A stretch of DNA of 57,215 nt from Zygnema cylindricum (taxonomy: Eukaryota; Streptophyta; Zygnematophyceae; Zygnematales; Zygnemataceae), in assembly GCA_037447655.1 (NCBI GenBank), contig JBBHKE010000837.1, forward strand, positions 1 through 57,215, written 5' to 3'. A model generated the notes under the pieces. The model was not told the DNA's origin. It did no database searches and saw only the letters and a list, made by a program, of their open reading frames with translations. The translations under genes were made by a program, and so were the position numbers. Below are positions 41,969 through 53,284 of the stretch, in pieces. Each line of letters begins with the position of its first letter. Position 1 is the first letter of the stretch.

Positions 41969-42479
41969 AATATGGAAATTTTATCCAGATTCGTAGTGTT
42001 TTGTATCAACATTATAGTGATAAAACCGATATCGATAGTTATCGGTTATCGAACGGTGATGGGTCCTGATATACCGCTCCGAGACCAACAAATTCCTTAT
42101 CGGCGATAGGTAGAAGAAAATCTAACACGCTATATGATAAGTATTTTGTAATATATTGTTGTCGTTAGCCCTTTGAACCCAAAATAGAGTTGATAACACT
42201 AATTGTTCCCTTGCACTTGTTAGTTCTTAACCCTAATAGCGATTCACGGTGTACCTCGGGAAGGCGTCTTTACAGGACTAGACTGTTAAGCGGCGAATAT
42301 GCACAAACTGTTATGTCGTCATTTGTTTCGGCAATCCACAGTACGGTTGCCTACGTTATAACGACGAGAAGAAGTTCGAAATCGCCGTCCGGAATTTATG
42401 AAAAGTTCGTCTGTACCCGAATATCTAAAGTACGACAAGATGCTCGGCAGCAATTGTCGGCGCCTTAAAACGCCATAAA

Positions 42480-43671
42480 GTCAACGCAGATATGCGGGTC
42501 AAACGTCAAACGTTTCATATCATCATAAGGAAGCGACAAAACTAAAGCTCGATAGATCCGGATGTAACTGTCGCAGCTACCCCACTTGTCGGCGAATCGA
42601 CAAAATCGAATCTCTGGTTTGTACCTTGTACGAATTTTTCCTTTTCCCGGTCAAATCAGGTGAATCTTCAGACGATCAGTTATGGGTCATGCCATATTTC
42701 CCCAAAATAGAAGCCTACGTGGACCAATGAGCTGCTAGGTCGTCCTATACACCGAACTTAGGGTTTGACTCCATGTGCATAAGCAAGGGTTTTTTTCTGT
42801 CGTTATCTTGAAAAACTTAGCGTTGTACTGCCTAAGTTCCAACCGTACGAAGGAATCGCAAATTTGTAGAGTACAATTTGCGTCACCCTCGAACTTAAGA
42901 TCTACGAAAAATTGTCGTCTTGTGTTTTTCGACCCACTTCGACGACAAAAAACGTCATCTTCAACCTTATCTTTAAAACACATGCGCGATGTGCTTAAAA
43001 CTAGGGATTTTATGTAAACAAATAGGAACACATATTCGCACCTGCCGTGATTTTTGAAGTATTTCACACGATTTTCAAAGACAAAGGAAAGTACGGAAGT
43101 CGCTATGTTTTGTCCGTTTGCATTTAATACGACAAAGAAAATTACACAATTTGTTTGGTTTTGTCCGTTTTCGTCCAGTACGAATTTTTTTTTTGCAGGG
43201 GTCTCGAAATTCCGATGCCATTTCACGTCGACCGGACAGGAGACGCTAAGGCAAAGTGCAACTTCTTCAACCGTGAAACGGTACAGGGTGGAAGGCGGTA
43301 CGTCTACAATGTCACGGTAAGACATGCGACGTATGTCACGGTAAGACATGCGACGTCACACAAGCAGTTCCAAAAAATAGCGTCCGACAACACAGATTGT
43401 AGACGTTGACAACCGTCACAGGTATTGTCGACGTATACAATCGTCACAAACGTAACTTACGATACGTTCTTACACATAGGGACACTTGAAAAGCGGGTCC
43501 GCCGGATCCGCGCTAAAATACAGAGTAAGTTTGCTAAGTTACAAGTACATGGGGACATACCCTTAGATTGAAATCGAAGGAATACAGTTCGTCCAAAGTT
43601 CAAACACAAAGTTCGTACTTAATTTCGTACGAAATGGAAAGGGAATTATAACCAGTAGATCCAGAACACCG
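42480..43671 (-). repeat. Right arm of large inverted repeat (split by a MITE)
   Basis: Reverse complement of 39,259-39,640. It is interrupted between CCTATACACCGAAC (42,757) and GATTGAAATCG (43,566 on) by an 802 bp Harbinger-type MITE. The left arm keeps the uninterrupted sequence, so the pair documents an occupied and an empty site. Confidence 0.8.
42761..43562 (+). mobile_element. PIF/Harbinger-type MITE, family A copy 5
   Basis: GGGTTTGACTCCATGTGC at the left, GTACATGGGGACATACCC at the right, and TTA on both sides (42,758-42,760 and 43,563-43,565). Comparison with the other arm of the inverted repeat shows exactly one TTA at the empty site, which confirms the 3 bp target duplication. The two opposite-strand open frames inside (204 and 88 codons) have no transposase motifs. 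Confidence 0.8.
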
Positions 43672-43872
43672 CGAATCGCTGTTAGTGTTAATGTTTTTTT
43701 TGCCATTCAATCATCTTTACTCCGTACACACTTATCGCATTGTGGATCTGACGGTGGGGATTGAGAAGTAAGATTCCCAACTTCCGATTGGCAGTCTCAA
43801 AATGAAAATAGGACAAATGCGTACGGAGAAAAGATGTTTTAAATGGCGAAAACAACATTGATTTGCACAACA
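43660..43872. repeat. Family D palindromic MITE at right of large inverted repeat
   Basis: Left arm ACACCGCGAATCGCTGTTAG, then GCCATTCAATCATC and CTCCGTACACACTTATC. The right arm has ATGCGTACGGAGAAAAGATG and TTTTAAATGGCG. The right-hand terminus is not recognisable; the sequence runs into copia LTR-like sequence. Confidence 0.55.
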
Positions 43873-43884
43873 TTGCATCAATTC

Positions 43885-45090
43885 CACTTTGATTCCACTT
43901 TCACGAATTTGACACTTAGGGTGAAGTCCCATCAAGCAAAAAGTGGCGTAGTTTAAAGAAATCCGTGACTCTCCGTACCAAATCAAACCGCCTATTTTGT
44001 TTTTATACAAAAAACAATATTACAGAGAATCTTGCCGATACTTTCCGAAGGTCTTGGATGTAATACAGGCCGTCGGATGTTCATCTACAAGGAGTTCGCT
44101 TCATTTTTTTTTGTAACTGTCAACCCTCTTCGAAGAGGTGGGTCAGCTCGAGGTGGGTTGGTGGAAAAAAAAATTCGTGACACGCTGGACGATTAAGCTA
44201 CGTGTCATGATGGAAAACCAATGAAAAATATTAAGATTTGCACATGACACGCGCTTTCCAAAATACAACCGAAAATAAAAACAAAATTTCGTAACATTCC
44301 TTCGTCACACTATTTTTGGTAACTTTTGTTCGTCACAATATTTCTCTCAAAGGACTTTCGTTATGTTCAAAAACTGAAACCCTAAAAAATGAGCTGGCGT
44401 ACAGACTAACGTCTGCAAAAAGTATAAAAGTTCTGTCGTATGATTACTTCGTACGCAAGTACATGGTACGCAAGTGAAGATTTGAGTTAATTTTGTCGGT
44501 GCTAAAAATCAGAAAGATATTCATTATGGGATCGTAGCTTGTGTGGCGCCAGTCAATTTAGAACATGTGGTTTACAGACTGTTCGTGATGGAACTTCGAC
44601 ACAATCGACCCGGTCAGAAGAGTCGGCCGTACGATTACAGAAACGCATGATGGAACTGCACCTTTAGGCGCTGAAAAGCCTAATAAAATATTACTGCGCC
44701 GAAACTGAACGTGAGCTGGACTTAAAACTGTACCAAGGTCCTACACACTAAATGATTTTACAATCTGTACAGGACTTCAAACCGTACCAAGGTCCTACAC
44801 ACTAAATGATTTTACAAACTGTACAGTTCCAAATGTGACGAAACTTAACCGACACTCAAACTAAACAAGACGTACCAAAAATGTGACGAAACTTAACCGA
44901 CACTCAAACTAAACAAGACGTACCAAAAACATGGTACAGTTCCAAATGTGACGAAACTTAACCGACACTCAAACTAAACAAGACGTACCAAAAACATGAT
45001 TGCTGACGTCAACTGAATATTCATTTAATAGAAACACAAACATAATCGAAAGCAAAACTGAAAAAAAAATTACACATTGAAATCCTAACA
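43885..45090 (-). repeat. Copia 3' LTR, truncated, split by MITE
   Basis: The start TGTTAGGATTTCAATGTGTA matches the 5' LTR start TGTTGGGATTTCAATGTGTA. It continues through GCGCCGAAAC-type sequence to 44,664, and after the MITE as CCTAAGTGTCAAATTCGTGA (43,918 downwards). The terminal 300 bp or so of the LTR are missing. A segment with AATGTGACGAAACTTAACCG and ACTCAAACTAAACAAGACGT is present three times (44,833-44,990), once in the 5' LTR. Confidence 0.75.
43919..44663 (+). mobile_element. PIF/Harbinger-type MITE, family B copy 2, inside copia LTR
   Basis: GGGTGAAGTCCCATCA at the left and TGATGGAACTGCACC at the right, with TTA at 43,916-43,918 and 44,664-44,666. The interrupted LTR sequence GACACTTAGGTGCTGAAACG is continuous in the 5' LTR (50,384 on), so the insertion site is unambiguous. 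Related to the element at 17,081-17,793. Confidence 0.75.
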
Positions 45091-45101
45091 ATCCCCCTCT
45101 T
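45091..45101 (-). other. Copia polypurine tract
   Basis: AAGAGGGGGAT on the minus strand lies directly before the 3' LTR start TGTTAGG, the expected place for plus-strand priming. Confidence 0.75.
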
Positions 45102-45109
45102 CAATGTGT

Positions 45110-47000
45110 GAATTAATAAAGGATTATATCAACCCTAATTTTGGTCTCCCTCTTAAAAGTACATCTGCAATTGCCGCCTTCGTGAACATATAAGCGGCTT
45201 CCTCCAAGGTAGAAACATATTGAAACTTAATTTCTTTTTGTGCTATTAGGTCACGTACAAAATGCTATTGAATGCTAATATGATTCGTACGTTTATCAAA
45301 AACAATTGTTTTAACTAATGCTATAGAATTTATGCTGTCTGTAAGAATATTCAAACATACAATGGGAACCTTTATTTCAAATAACATTTTTTTACCAAAC
45401 TGACGCTTTTGCGGCATGGTAAGCCGCCATATACTCAGCTTCAGTGGAACTTAACGCGATGGTCGGTTGAAGTCGTGAAATCCATGAAACTACCGCTCCA
45501 CTCAAAACAAAAGCGTATCTGGAAGTTGACTTTCCGGAGTCAGAATCACCACCCGAATCTGCGTCACACTATCGGATACACTCCAAGTTTCCATTCAATT
45601 TATATAATAGGCCGATGTTGATCGTAACAGGCCAGATATCGAAATATACGTTTCACGGCTTCCCAGTGAGCCTTCTTCGACGCATGACAATACGGGCTGA
45701 CGAATGAAACTGCCGCCAATATGGCAGGCCTTGTACCTAGGCTGAGGTACATCTAACTTCCGATCTCTTCCGATACTGAACTTCAACATATGTCTCCTCC
45801 TCAAATTTCAGAATCTGCGTTTTCGGATCCAGAGGAGTAGAAATCGGTTTTGTACTCAGCATGCTAAACGGTGTCAGAACTTGTCTGCAATATTGAGCTT
45901 GGCTCAATTCGATGTCACCATTTGGGTAACGAATCAACTCAACCCCCAAAATGTATCGCACCTCTCCCAAATCGGTTACCTTGAAATGAAGGCGAAAATA
46001 AGCCTTCAGTTCGTTGTTTTTTCTGCAGACAAATAGAAGTCGACAAATAGAAGTCGTCAGAAAATCATCAACATAAATTGAGAAGATAATTTAATCTTCT
46101 CTTTCCCCTTTAATGTAAACTCCCGAAATTGAGGCAGTCCGGACAAATCCAAATTCGGTAAGAATGGAATGTAGGCGTAAGTACTAAATACGAGGTGCTT
46201 GCTATAGCCGTAAAGTGACTTTCGCAGCCGCCCATACCTTCCCTTCCTTCAACACAACTCCTTCCGGAACCTTCATGTAAACTTCTTCTTCAAGTCCGCC
46301 ATTTAAGAACGCCGTCTATACATCCATTTGATGGATGTGCTTTTTACCGGCTGCCGCAATCGCCACAATCATCCGTAAGGAGTCGAATTTCACTACAGGC
46401 GCATATGTCTCCGTGTAGTCTACTCCTTCCCGTTGCTGAAATCCTTTGCAAACTAGCCTAACCTTATATTTAGTCACCTCTCCAAAAGCACAAGTTTTGG
46501 TTTTAAAGATCCACTTCGCGTCAATCGCCTTCTTCCCCTCCAGTAGATCTACTTCCTCGAATGTACGATTTTCAACAATGGACTTGAATTCCCTTTCCCA
46601 AGCCGGTTGCCATTTTGACTCCCTATCTTCTGAATTTCTTGCTTCGGTATAAGATTGAGGGTCACCGGCGGAATTTTCACAAAGTGAATGCTAGAGGAGG
46701 AAATCCTCCACTCTCACCGCCGAAATAAAGTAATGAGTATTTTTGGCATTTCCCCCTTTTTAATCATATGACAAGCGTGTCGGTTTCTTTCCCCTTGTAT
46801 CTCTTGTTCTCCTCCGTAATGGAATATCTTCTTCAACATTCGGTTCTATTTCAGTCACACTCGGCAAACTAGATTTAGAATTTTGTGAATTTCGAGATTC
46901 CGAGGACATTTGGGAATTGACACTTTGAGATTCAATGTCAATGTCCTCAATGTCATCCTTAATGTTCAGTTTTATTTTCCCCCTCTTAACATTAGACCCC
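45110..47000 (-). pseudogene. Copia reverse transcriptase - RNase H, decayed
   Basis: Read from high to low coordinates. GFQQREGVDYTETYAPVV and VKFDSLRMIVAIAAAGKK (about 46,300-46,440) are RT motifs. SIYVDDFLTT (about 46,060-46,080) holds the YVDD active site. LGEVRYILGVELIRYPNGDI follows at about 45,900-45,970. CHASKKAHWEAVKRIFRYLA appears near 45,650. The RNase H signature SWISRLQPTIALSSTEAEYM lies at about 45,420-45,500. A 13-14 bp tandem repeat (ACAAATAGAAGTCG twice, 46,029-46,056) just after the YVDD block, and several stops, break the frame. Confidence 0.8.
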
Positions 47001-47099
47001 GACTAAGGTTCATTTTCGGAATCCGATACTTCATTGTTCGGAAATTGAGCAATTTTGTCTTCTTCGAGAAAATCAAGATTTTTGTGAAATTTTGCCGAT

Positions 47100-48470
47100 C
47101 CTTCCATTGCCGATTTTAAGTCTTCATGGAAATATACATTGCGGGATTCAATAATTGTACGATTAACCGGATCATAGATTCGGTGTAGATTTCCTTTTGA
47201 ACTATAGCTGACGAAAATTCCGGTCCAACTCCTTGCCGCAAATTTTCCTTTTCTCTTTAGCGATTCTACATAGACGGTCGCTTGGCATCCCCAAATCCGA
47301 AGGTGATGAAGTGTTGGTTTTTTGCCGTACCATTACTCGTGAGGAGTCTTATCACCTGAAATTGAAGTAAGCCGCCGATTAGAAATGTAGTTGGCGGTCA
47401 AAATCGCATCTCCCCAAAATAACATTGAGTGACCGAATGCGTGCACCATGGAGCGGACCATTTCTTGTAATGTCCAATTTTCCGTTCAGCAACTCCATTG
47501 GATTCCGGGGAGTAAGAAGCCGTCAATTGATGCTTAATTCCCCATTCTCGACAATATCCATCAAATGCGATGAATTCTCCACCATTGTCGATTCGAATGG
47601 ATTTCAATTTTCTTTCGCAGTCTCTCCGCTATAACATGCCACTCCTTTAATCTCTCAAGAGCTTCAGATTTTGAACTCAACAGGATTACCCAAGAAAATC
47701 TGGAGTAATCATCTTCTATCACCATTATATATCTATTTCCCCCCAATACTCTTCTGTTTAACGTGTACGCATTAATCGACATGGACCAAATCGAGGGGTT
47801 TTTCGTATCTGAATTCTGTATGTTTAGCCGGGTGACGCTTTCGAATTTGCCTCCCTCGGCTGCACCCTTCGCATCCATTCACTTTTTCTCCCGATGTCAA
47901 ATCCAAACCTCTCGCACATCCCACTTTAATCATTCGCCTCAAGCTACCCTCGGATGTGTGGCACATCCGATAGTGCCAAAGGGTTAAATTACCCTTAAGT
48001 TCTGAAATATGACCAATTAAACCATCAGGTTGATTTTTCGTTTTCGTTCGGCGCCAAATTAGCCAACTATGCAGATTTTCTGTCACCTCTCCTTCACCAA
48101 TGACAACTCCTTTTGAATTTTTAATTTGTATATTGAATTTTTAATTTGTATATTGAATTTCTAATTTGTATAGAGGAGTCGCCAAGTGCGAGAACACTTC
48201 CACCCGCGCGCTGAATTTGAGGTGCAATTCGGAGATTTACAGATCCGTCCGGAATGTATAAAACATACACTAGACGAGTTTCTGTTAAGCGTTCCGTACC
48301 ATCAAAACGATAACTAGGTAGGTCAATTCGGACCGTGCTTACTTTTCCAACCATAATGAATTGCCCACTTGCCACTGTTATTAATTTAGGAACCCTCAAT
48401 TGCCGCAAGTCCTTAAATAGCGTTACATCGGTACAAACGTGATGAGACGCTTCGGAGTCAATCACCTATT
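47100..48470 (-). pseudogene. Copia protease - integrase, decayed
   Basis: The aspartic protease segment begins IDSEASHHVC (48,441-48,465), where the usual DSGAS motif has Glu in place of Gly. The GAG-pre-integrase zinc region has LWHYRMCHTSEGSL and CEGCSRGRQIRKRH (about 47,850-48,000). The integrase core follows: GGNRYIMVIEDDYSRFSWVI (about 47,700-47,750), IRIDNGGEFIAF (47,570-47,595) and SYSPESNGVAERK (about 47,480-47,515), with the D,D,E residues recognisable. A later part reads HHLRIWGCQATVYVESLKRK. At least two frame changes and one in-frame stop occur. Confidence 0.8.
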
Positions 48471-48479
48471 CTTTCTCCT

Positions 48480-50036
48480 GTTTTGTCTTTTCATTGAATG
48501 AATTTATAGATAAATTTAGACATGAAAAAAATCTGAGCATCCGATCCCTCTTCTTCTTCATAATCGTCATTTCGATTTCCCATGTAATATCCATGGCCTC
48601 CAAATCGACCACCATGTCGACCACCTCCATGACCACTAAGACGTCCTCCACCTCGGCCGCCAAATCGACCACCACCACGGCCACCATTAGAACAGCCACG
48701 ACCACCATTAGCTCCTCCTCTTCCACCTCCTCCTTCGGATTCAGATTTTGCGTAACATTAAGGACTCACATGCCCCCATTTGCCGCAATAATAACATTTT
48801 CGTTCCTTGGTGGGACATGATGCCTCTATATGTCCGAGCTTGTTGCATTGGAAGTATGCAACAGAGTTCAGATCGAGGGCGGCAGAAAATGATTTCTGAT
48901 TTCCTCCTTTTGCTTGTCCCCTTCCTCTACCTCTTGGGCCTCCACCCCTTCCCCCCCCTCTTCCGCCACCACGCAAAGAAAATCGATCGGTTGAATTTGG
49001 AACGGTGGCGTTTAGAGTACCGGAAGAAGGAGTATTCCGAGAGGAACTCACTCGATTATCTTCGTTATCTTTTAAATCGGATAATATGAACTCGTAAGTT
49101 AACCTCTTTTTTACTCTCAAAATTTATTTGAGATGGACAAGCCTATCCGGCAAGGCATTTAGAAAGCCGGTAACTTTGTCCTCCTCAATGACAATCCGAC
49201 CGGTGGGTGCTAGTCGCTCCACAATTATATTGAAGTGTCTCAAAGCATCTCTTATCAATTCATTTGCATTCATCTTGAAGTTGAGAAATTCGGTATATGT
49301 ATTTTGGCCGCGATTTTGATTTCAATTTTCGAACTCATTCTCGATAGCCCGCCAACATTTGTGAGCAGAATCGTGCGTTTGATAATATTCGTGAACTGCG
49401 GGCTTAGAAGTTTGCATAAGGTCAGTATAGGCCGCGACATTCTTTCGTTTCTCTCTATTTCTAGCCTTCCGATCAGAAAACGACATGGTCTCCCCACCAG
49501 TAAGAATTTTCCAAAGATGCCGAAGTTTAAGTTGTCCTCTTTCAGATATAGTAATTCGTTCCATTGAAGAGAACGACGCAAAATTCGTTCCAATGAAGAG
49601 AACGACTTTGCCGGGCATCTGTATCAGTTTCTCATCTTCCTCATCACCGTCCTTCTCCAAATCAGACTCACCTTGAGCTGCGAGTTTCTTTCGAATTCTT
49701 TCTCCTCTCTTCTTCAGTTTCATAGTAACCATTATTGTTGCCAATTTGTAGCAGAGAGCACACTCTGAAAAACTCCAGTCAACAATGTCTGAAGTCTCTC
49801 CTCCGTCAGAAACACCCCTGCTCCTCCTACTTCCTCTTGCTGTTCTGAAGTCTCTCCTCCGTCAGAAACACCCCTGCTCCTCCTACTTCCTCTTGCTGTT
49901 CATAAGCATCTGTAGGAAACGTGTCTTCTTCTTCTTCGAGCTGGGCAACACTGAAGCCCTTGTGACTTCGCTCGGGAGTATCAGACTGCACAGGTGCAGA
50001 CTGCGGAGCTGCAACCTTCTTCTTCTTTCCTCCCAT
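48480..50036 (-). pseudogene. Copia gag, decayed
   Basis: The likely start is MGGKKKKVAAPQSAPVQSDT (ATG at 50,036). A 55-57 bp tandem repeat (49,787-49,900) follows in the coding sequence. The UBN2-type gag core includes LKLRHLWKILTGGETMSFSD and YYQTHDSAHKCWRAIENEFE (49,322-49,560). Then comes an Arg/Gly-rich linker with GGGRGGGRGGGPRGRGRGQ and two damaged zinc knuckles, FQCNKLGHIEASC (first Cys lost) and CYYCGKWGHVSP (last Cys lost). A Gly-rich GGRGGGRFGGRGG stretch is next. Several frame changes. Confidence 0.75.
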
Positions 50037-50084
50037 TGCAATAACACTCGCCACACTGATGATTACTACTAGGAGCTACTACCT

Positions 50085-50096
50085 GCTCCAATACCA
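50085..50096 (-). other. Copia primer-binding site
   Basis: TGGTATTGGAGC on the minus strand, a few bases after the 5' LTR end TTTTACA, matches the initiator-Met tRNA type site TGGTATCAGAGC at 10 of 12 positions. Confidence 0.65.
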
Positions 50097-50101
50097 CTTG
50101 A

Positions 50102-50609
50102 TGTAAAACGGATCATTTTACTCATACATTTTTAGCGGAAGCATTCAAGAATTATAAGACATCAAAAGAATATCAAAATCACAGATAAGAGTGAAAATCG
50201 ACCAAAAAGAAAATATATTCAATCAACCTTTTACATCTCCTTTTCTTCCAACTTCACTTCTTTTCTGATGTACAAAACTACTCTACACTTCTTCTAATTT
50301 ACTCTCCTTAACACAAAAAAACAAAACTTACACTTCTTTCTTCTCACGTCACTAATTCCACTCAGACTCCACTTTCACGAATTTGACACTTAGGTGCTGA
50401 AACGCCTAATAAAACATTAGTGCGCCGAAAATAAACGTGAGCTGGACTTAAAACCGTACCATGGAATGTGACGAACCTTAACCGACACTGAAACTAAACA
50501 AGACGCACTGAAAACATAACCGCAGACGTTAACTGAACATTAATTTAACAGAAACACAAACTGAATCAAACACAAAACTGAACAAAATTTACACATTGAA
50601 ATCCCAACA
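50102..50609 (-). repeat. Copia 5' LTR, 508 bp
   Basis: Starts TGTTGGGATTTCAATG at 50,609 and ends CGTTTTACA at 50,102, giving TG...CA ends. A CTTCCGCTAAAAATG motif lies near the end. Just outside, at 50,610, the GA tract begins, so the element sits at the tract edge. Confidence 0.75.
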
Positions 50610-53282
50610 AAGGGAAGGAGAGGGAGAGGAGGGAGGGAGTGGGAGAAGAGGGGGGGGGAGAGAGACAGGAGGGAGGGAGAGGGAGAGGAGGGAGGGATAG
50701 GGAGAGGAAGAAGAGAGATGGAAAGGGAGAGGAGGGAGAGGGAGAGGGAGAGGAGGGAGAGGGAGAGGGAGGGGAGGGAGGGGGAGGGGGAGGGGGGAGG
50801 GGGAGGGGGTGGGGGTGGGAGGGGGGGGGGGAGGAGTTAGAGGAGGAGGGGGAGGGAGAGAGGGAGTGGGAGAACGAGAGGGAGGGGAGGGAGGGAGAGG
50901 AAGAGGAGGGAGATGGAGAGGGAGAGGAGGGAGGGAGAGAGAGAGGGAGAGGGAGAGCAAGAGGAGGGAGATGAAAGAGGAGGAAGGGGAAAGAAGGGAG
51001 GGAGAGGGAGAGGAGGGAGAGGGAGAGTTAGAGAGGAGGGAGAGGGAGAGGGGGAAGATTGAGGGAGATGGATAGGAGGGAGCGCGAGGAAGAGAAGGGC
51101 GGGAGAGTGAGAGGAGGGAGGGAGTGAGAGAGGGAGGGAGATTGAGAGGCGGGAGAGGGAGAGGGAGAGGGAGAGGAGGGGTGGAGAGGGAAAAGAGGAA
51201 AGGAGAGGAAGAGAAGAAAGATGGAGAGGGAGAGGTAGAGGGAGGGGGGGGAGGGAGAGGGATATGAGAGAGAGTAAGAGAGAGAGGAGGGAGATGGAGA
51301 GGGAGAGGAGAGATGGATAGGAGGAGATGGGAGGGAGAGGGGGAGGAGGGAGGGAGATGGAGAGGATGAGGGGAGAGTGAGTGGGGGGGAGAAGCAGAGG
51401 GAGAGGAGGGAGGGAGGAGGGGATGGAGGGAGAGGTAGAGGGAGAGGGAGTGGGAGAGGAGAGAGGTAGAGTGAGAGGAGGGAGTGGGGAGGGAGAGGGA
51501 CAGGAATGAGGGAGAGTGAGAGGAGGGAGAGGGAGAGGGATAGGAGGGAGGGAGAGGGAGAGCGAATGGGAGGGAGAGGGAAAGGATGGAGGGAGAAGAC
51601 TTAAGGAGAGAGGAGAGGGAGAGGGAGAAGAGGAAGAGGGAGTGGGAAAAGAGGGAGGTAGAGGGAGAGGAGGGAGGGAGAGGGAGAGGTGGGAGAGGGA
51701 AAGGGAGAGGGAAAGGAGAGATGGAGAGGGAGAGTGAGGGAGAGGGAGAGGGAGTGGGAAAGGAGGGATGGAGGGAGAGGAGGGAGGGAGAGGGATAGGG
51801 GGGAAGAAGGAGAGGGAGATGAGGGAGGAGGGAGAGGAGGGAGGGAGAGGGAGAGGGAGGGAGAGGGTGAGGTGAGATGGAGAGGGATAGGGAGGGAGAG
51901 GGAGAGGGAGAGGAGGGAGGGAGAGGGAGGGAGAGGGAGGGGAGGGAGATTGAGAGGGAGAGGAAGGAGGGAGTGTGAGAGATAGGAGGGAGAGGAGTAG
52001 AGAGGGAGAGAGAGAGGAGGGAGGGAGGGAGAGGGAGAGGGAGAGGAGTATTGAGGGAGAGAGAGAGGAGGGAGGGAGGGAGAGTGAGAGGGGGAGAAGG
52101 GAGAGGGGGAGAAGGGAGAGGGAGAGGAGGGAGGGAGAGGAGAGGGAGAGGGATGGGAGGGAGAGGGAGGGAGAGGGAGAGTAGGGAGAGGGAGTGGGAG
52201 AGGAGGGAGGGAGAGGGAAAAGAGGGAGGGAGAGGGAGAGGAGGGAGGGATTGGGAGTGGGGGGAGAGGGAGAGAGAGAGAGGAGGGACAGATAGGGTGA
52301 GGGAGGAGGGAGAGGGAGAGAAGGGAGATGGAGTGGGATAGGATGGAGGGAGAGGGGGAGGAGGATGAGGGAGGGAGAGGGAGAGGAGAGAGAGGGAGAG
52401 GAGGGAGAGGGAAAGGGTGAGGATGGAGGGAGATGGAGATGGAGGGAGGGAGAGGAGGGAGGGAGTGAGAGAGTATGAAAGGAGGGGGAGAGAGAGTATG
52501 AAGTGGGAGGGAGAGGAGGTGGGGAGAGGGAGAGGAGGGGGAGGGAGAGGGAGAAGAGGGAGGGAGAGGGAGTGGAGGGAGGGAGAGGGAGAGGAGGGAG
52601 GAAGAGGAAGAGGAGGGAGAGAGAGGGAGATGGACAGGAGGGAGGGAGTTGGAGAGGGAGAGGAAGAGGGAGTGGTGAGAGGTAGAGGGAGGGGAGGGAG
52701 CGGGAGAAGGAGAAGAGGGAGGGAGAGGGAGAGGAAGGACGGAGAGAGAGAGAGGGAGAGGGAGTTGGAGAGGAGGGAGGGAGAGAGAGAGGAGGAGGGA
52801 GAGAGAGAGGAGGAAGAGGAGGGAGAGGGAGAGGGAGAGGAGGGAGGGCGTTTGGGAGTAGGGAGGGAGAGGGAGAAGAGGATGGGAGAGGGAGAGAGGA
52901 GGGGTTGGTAGTGGAGGGAGGGAGAGGGAGAGGAGCGAGGGAGATGGAGAGGTTAAAGGGAGAGGGAGGGAGAAGGAGAGGGAGAGGGAGAGGAGGGACG
53001 TAGAGGGAGAGGGGGAAGGAGAGGAGGGAGGGAGAGGGAGAGGAGGGAGGAAGAGGGAGAGAAGCGAGAGGGAGAGGAGTTTGATGGAGTGGAAGAGGGA
53101 GGGAGAGGGAGAGAAGGGAGGGAGAGGGAGAGAAGGGAGGGAGAGGGAGAGGAAGGAGAGGGAGAGGAGGGAGTGGATAGGTAGAGGAGGGATAGAGAGG
53201 AGAGGATGTAGAGGGAGAGGGAGTGGAGGGAGGGAGAAAGAGAGGAGGGAGGGAGTGGGAGAAGGGGGAGAGGGAGAGGTAA
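50610..53282. repeat. 2.7 kb polypurine (GGGAGAGGGAGAGGA) tract
   Basis: Almost entirely G and A on the plus strand, built from shuffled GGGAGAGG, GAGGAGGGAG and GAGAGG blocks, with rare T or C. The minus-strand open frame of 563 codons here is a Pro/Ser/Leu composition artefact. This is the longest such tract in the window. Confidence 0.9.
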
Positions 53283-53284
53283 GG

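Larger units (their letters stand above)
43885..50609 (-). mobile_element. Decayed Ty1/copia retrotransposon with a nested MITE
   Basis: The coding order on the minus strand is gag, protease, integrase, reverse transcriptase, RNase H. Integrase before RT defines the copia superfamily. The 5' LTR lies at 50,102-50,609, the primer-binding site at 50,085-50,096, and a polypurine tract at 45,091-45,101. The 3' LTR starts at 45,090 but is truncated at its far end, contains tandem duplications, and is split by a 745 bp MITE. All reading frames carry stops or shifts, so the element is not autonomous. Confidence 0.85.

Noticed and set aside
42735-43349. 204-codon minus-strand frame within a MITE, considered as a transposase
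   Set aside because: No DDE or other transposase motifs. It overlaps the defined Harbinger-type MITE and runs into its flank.
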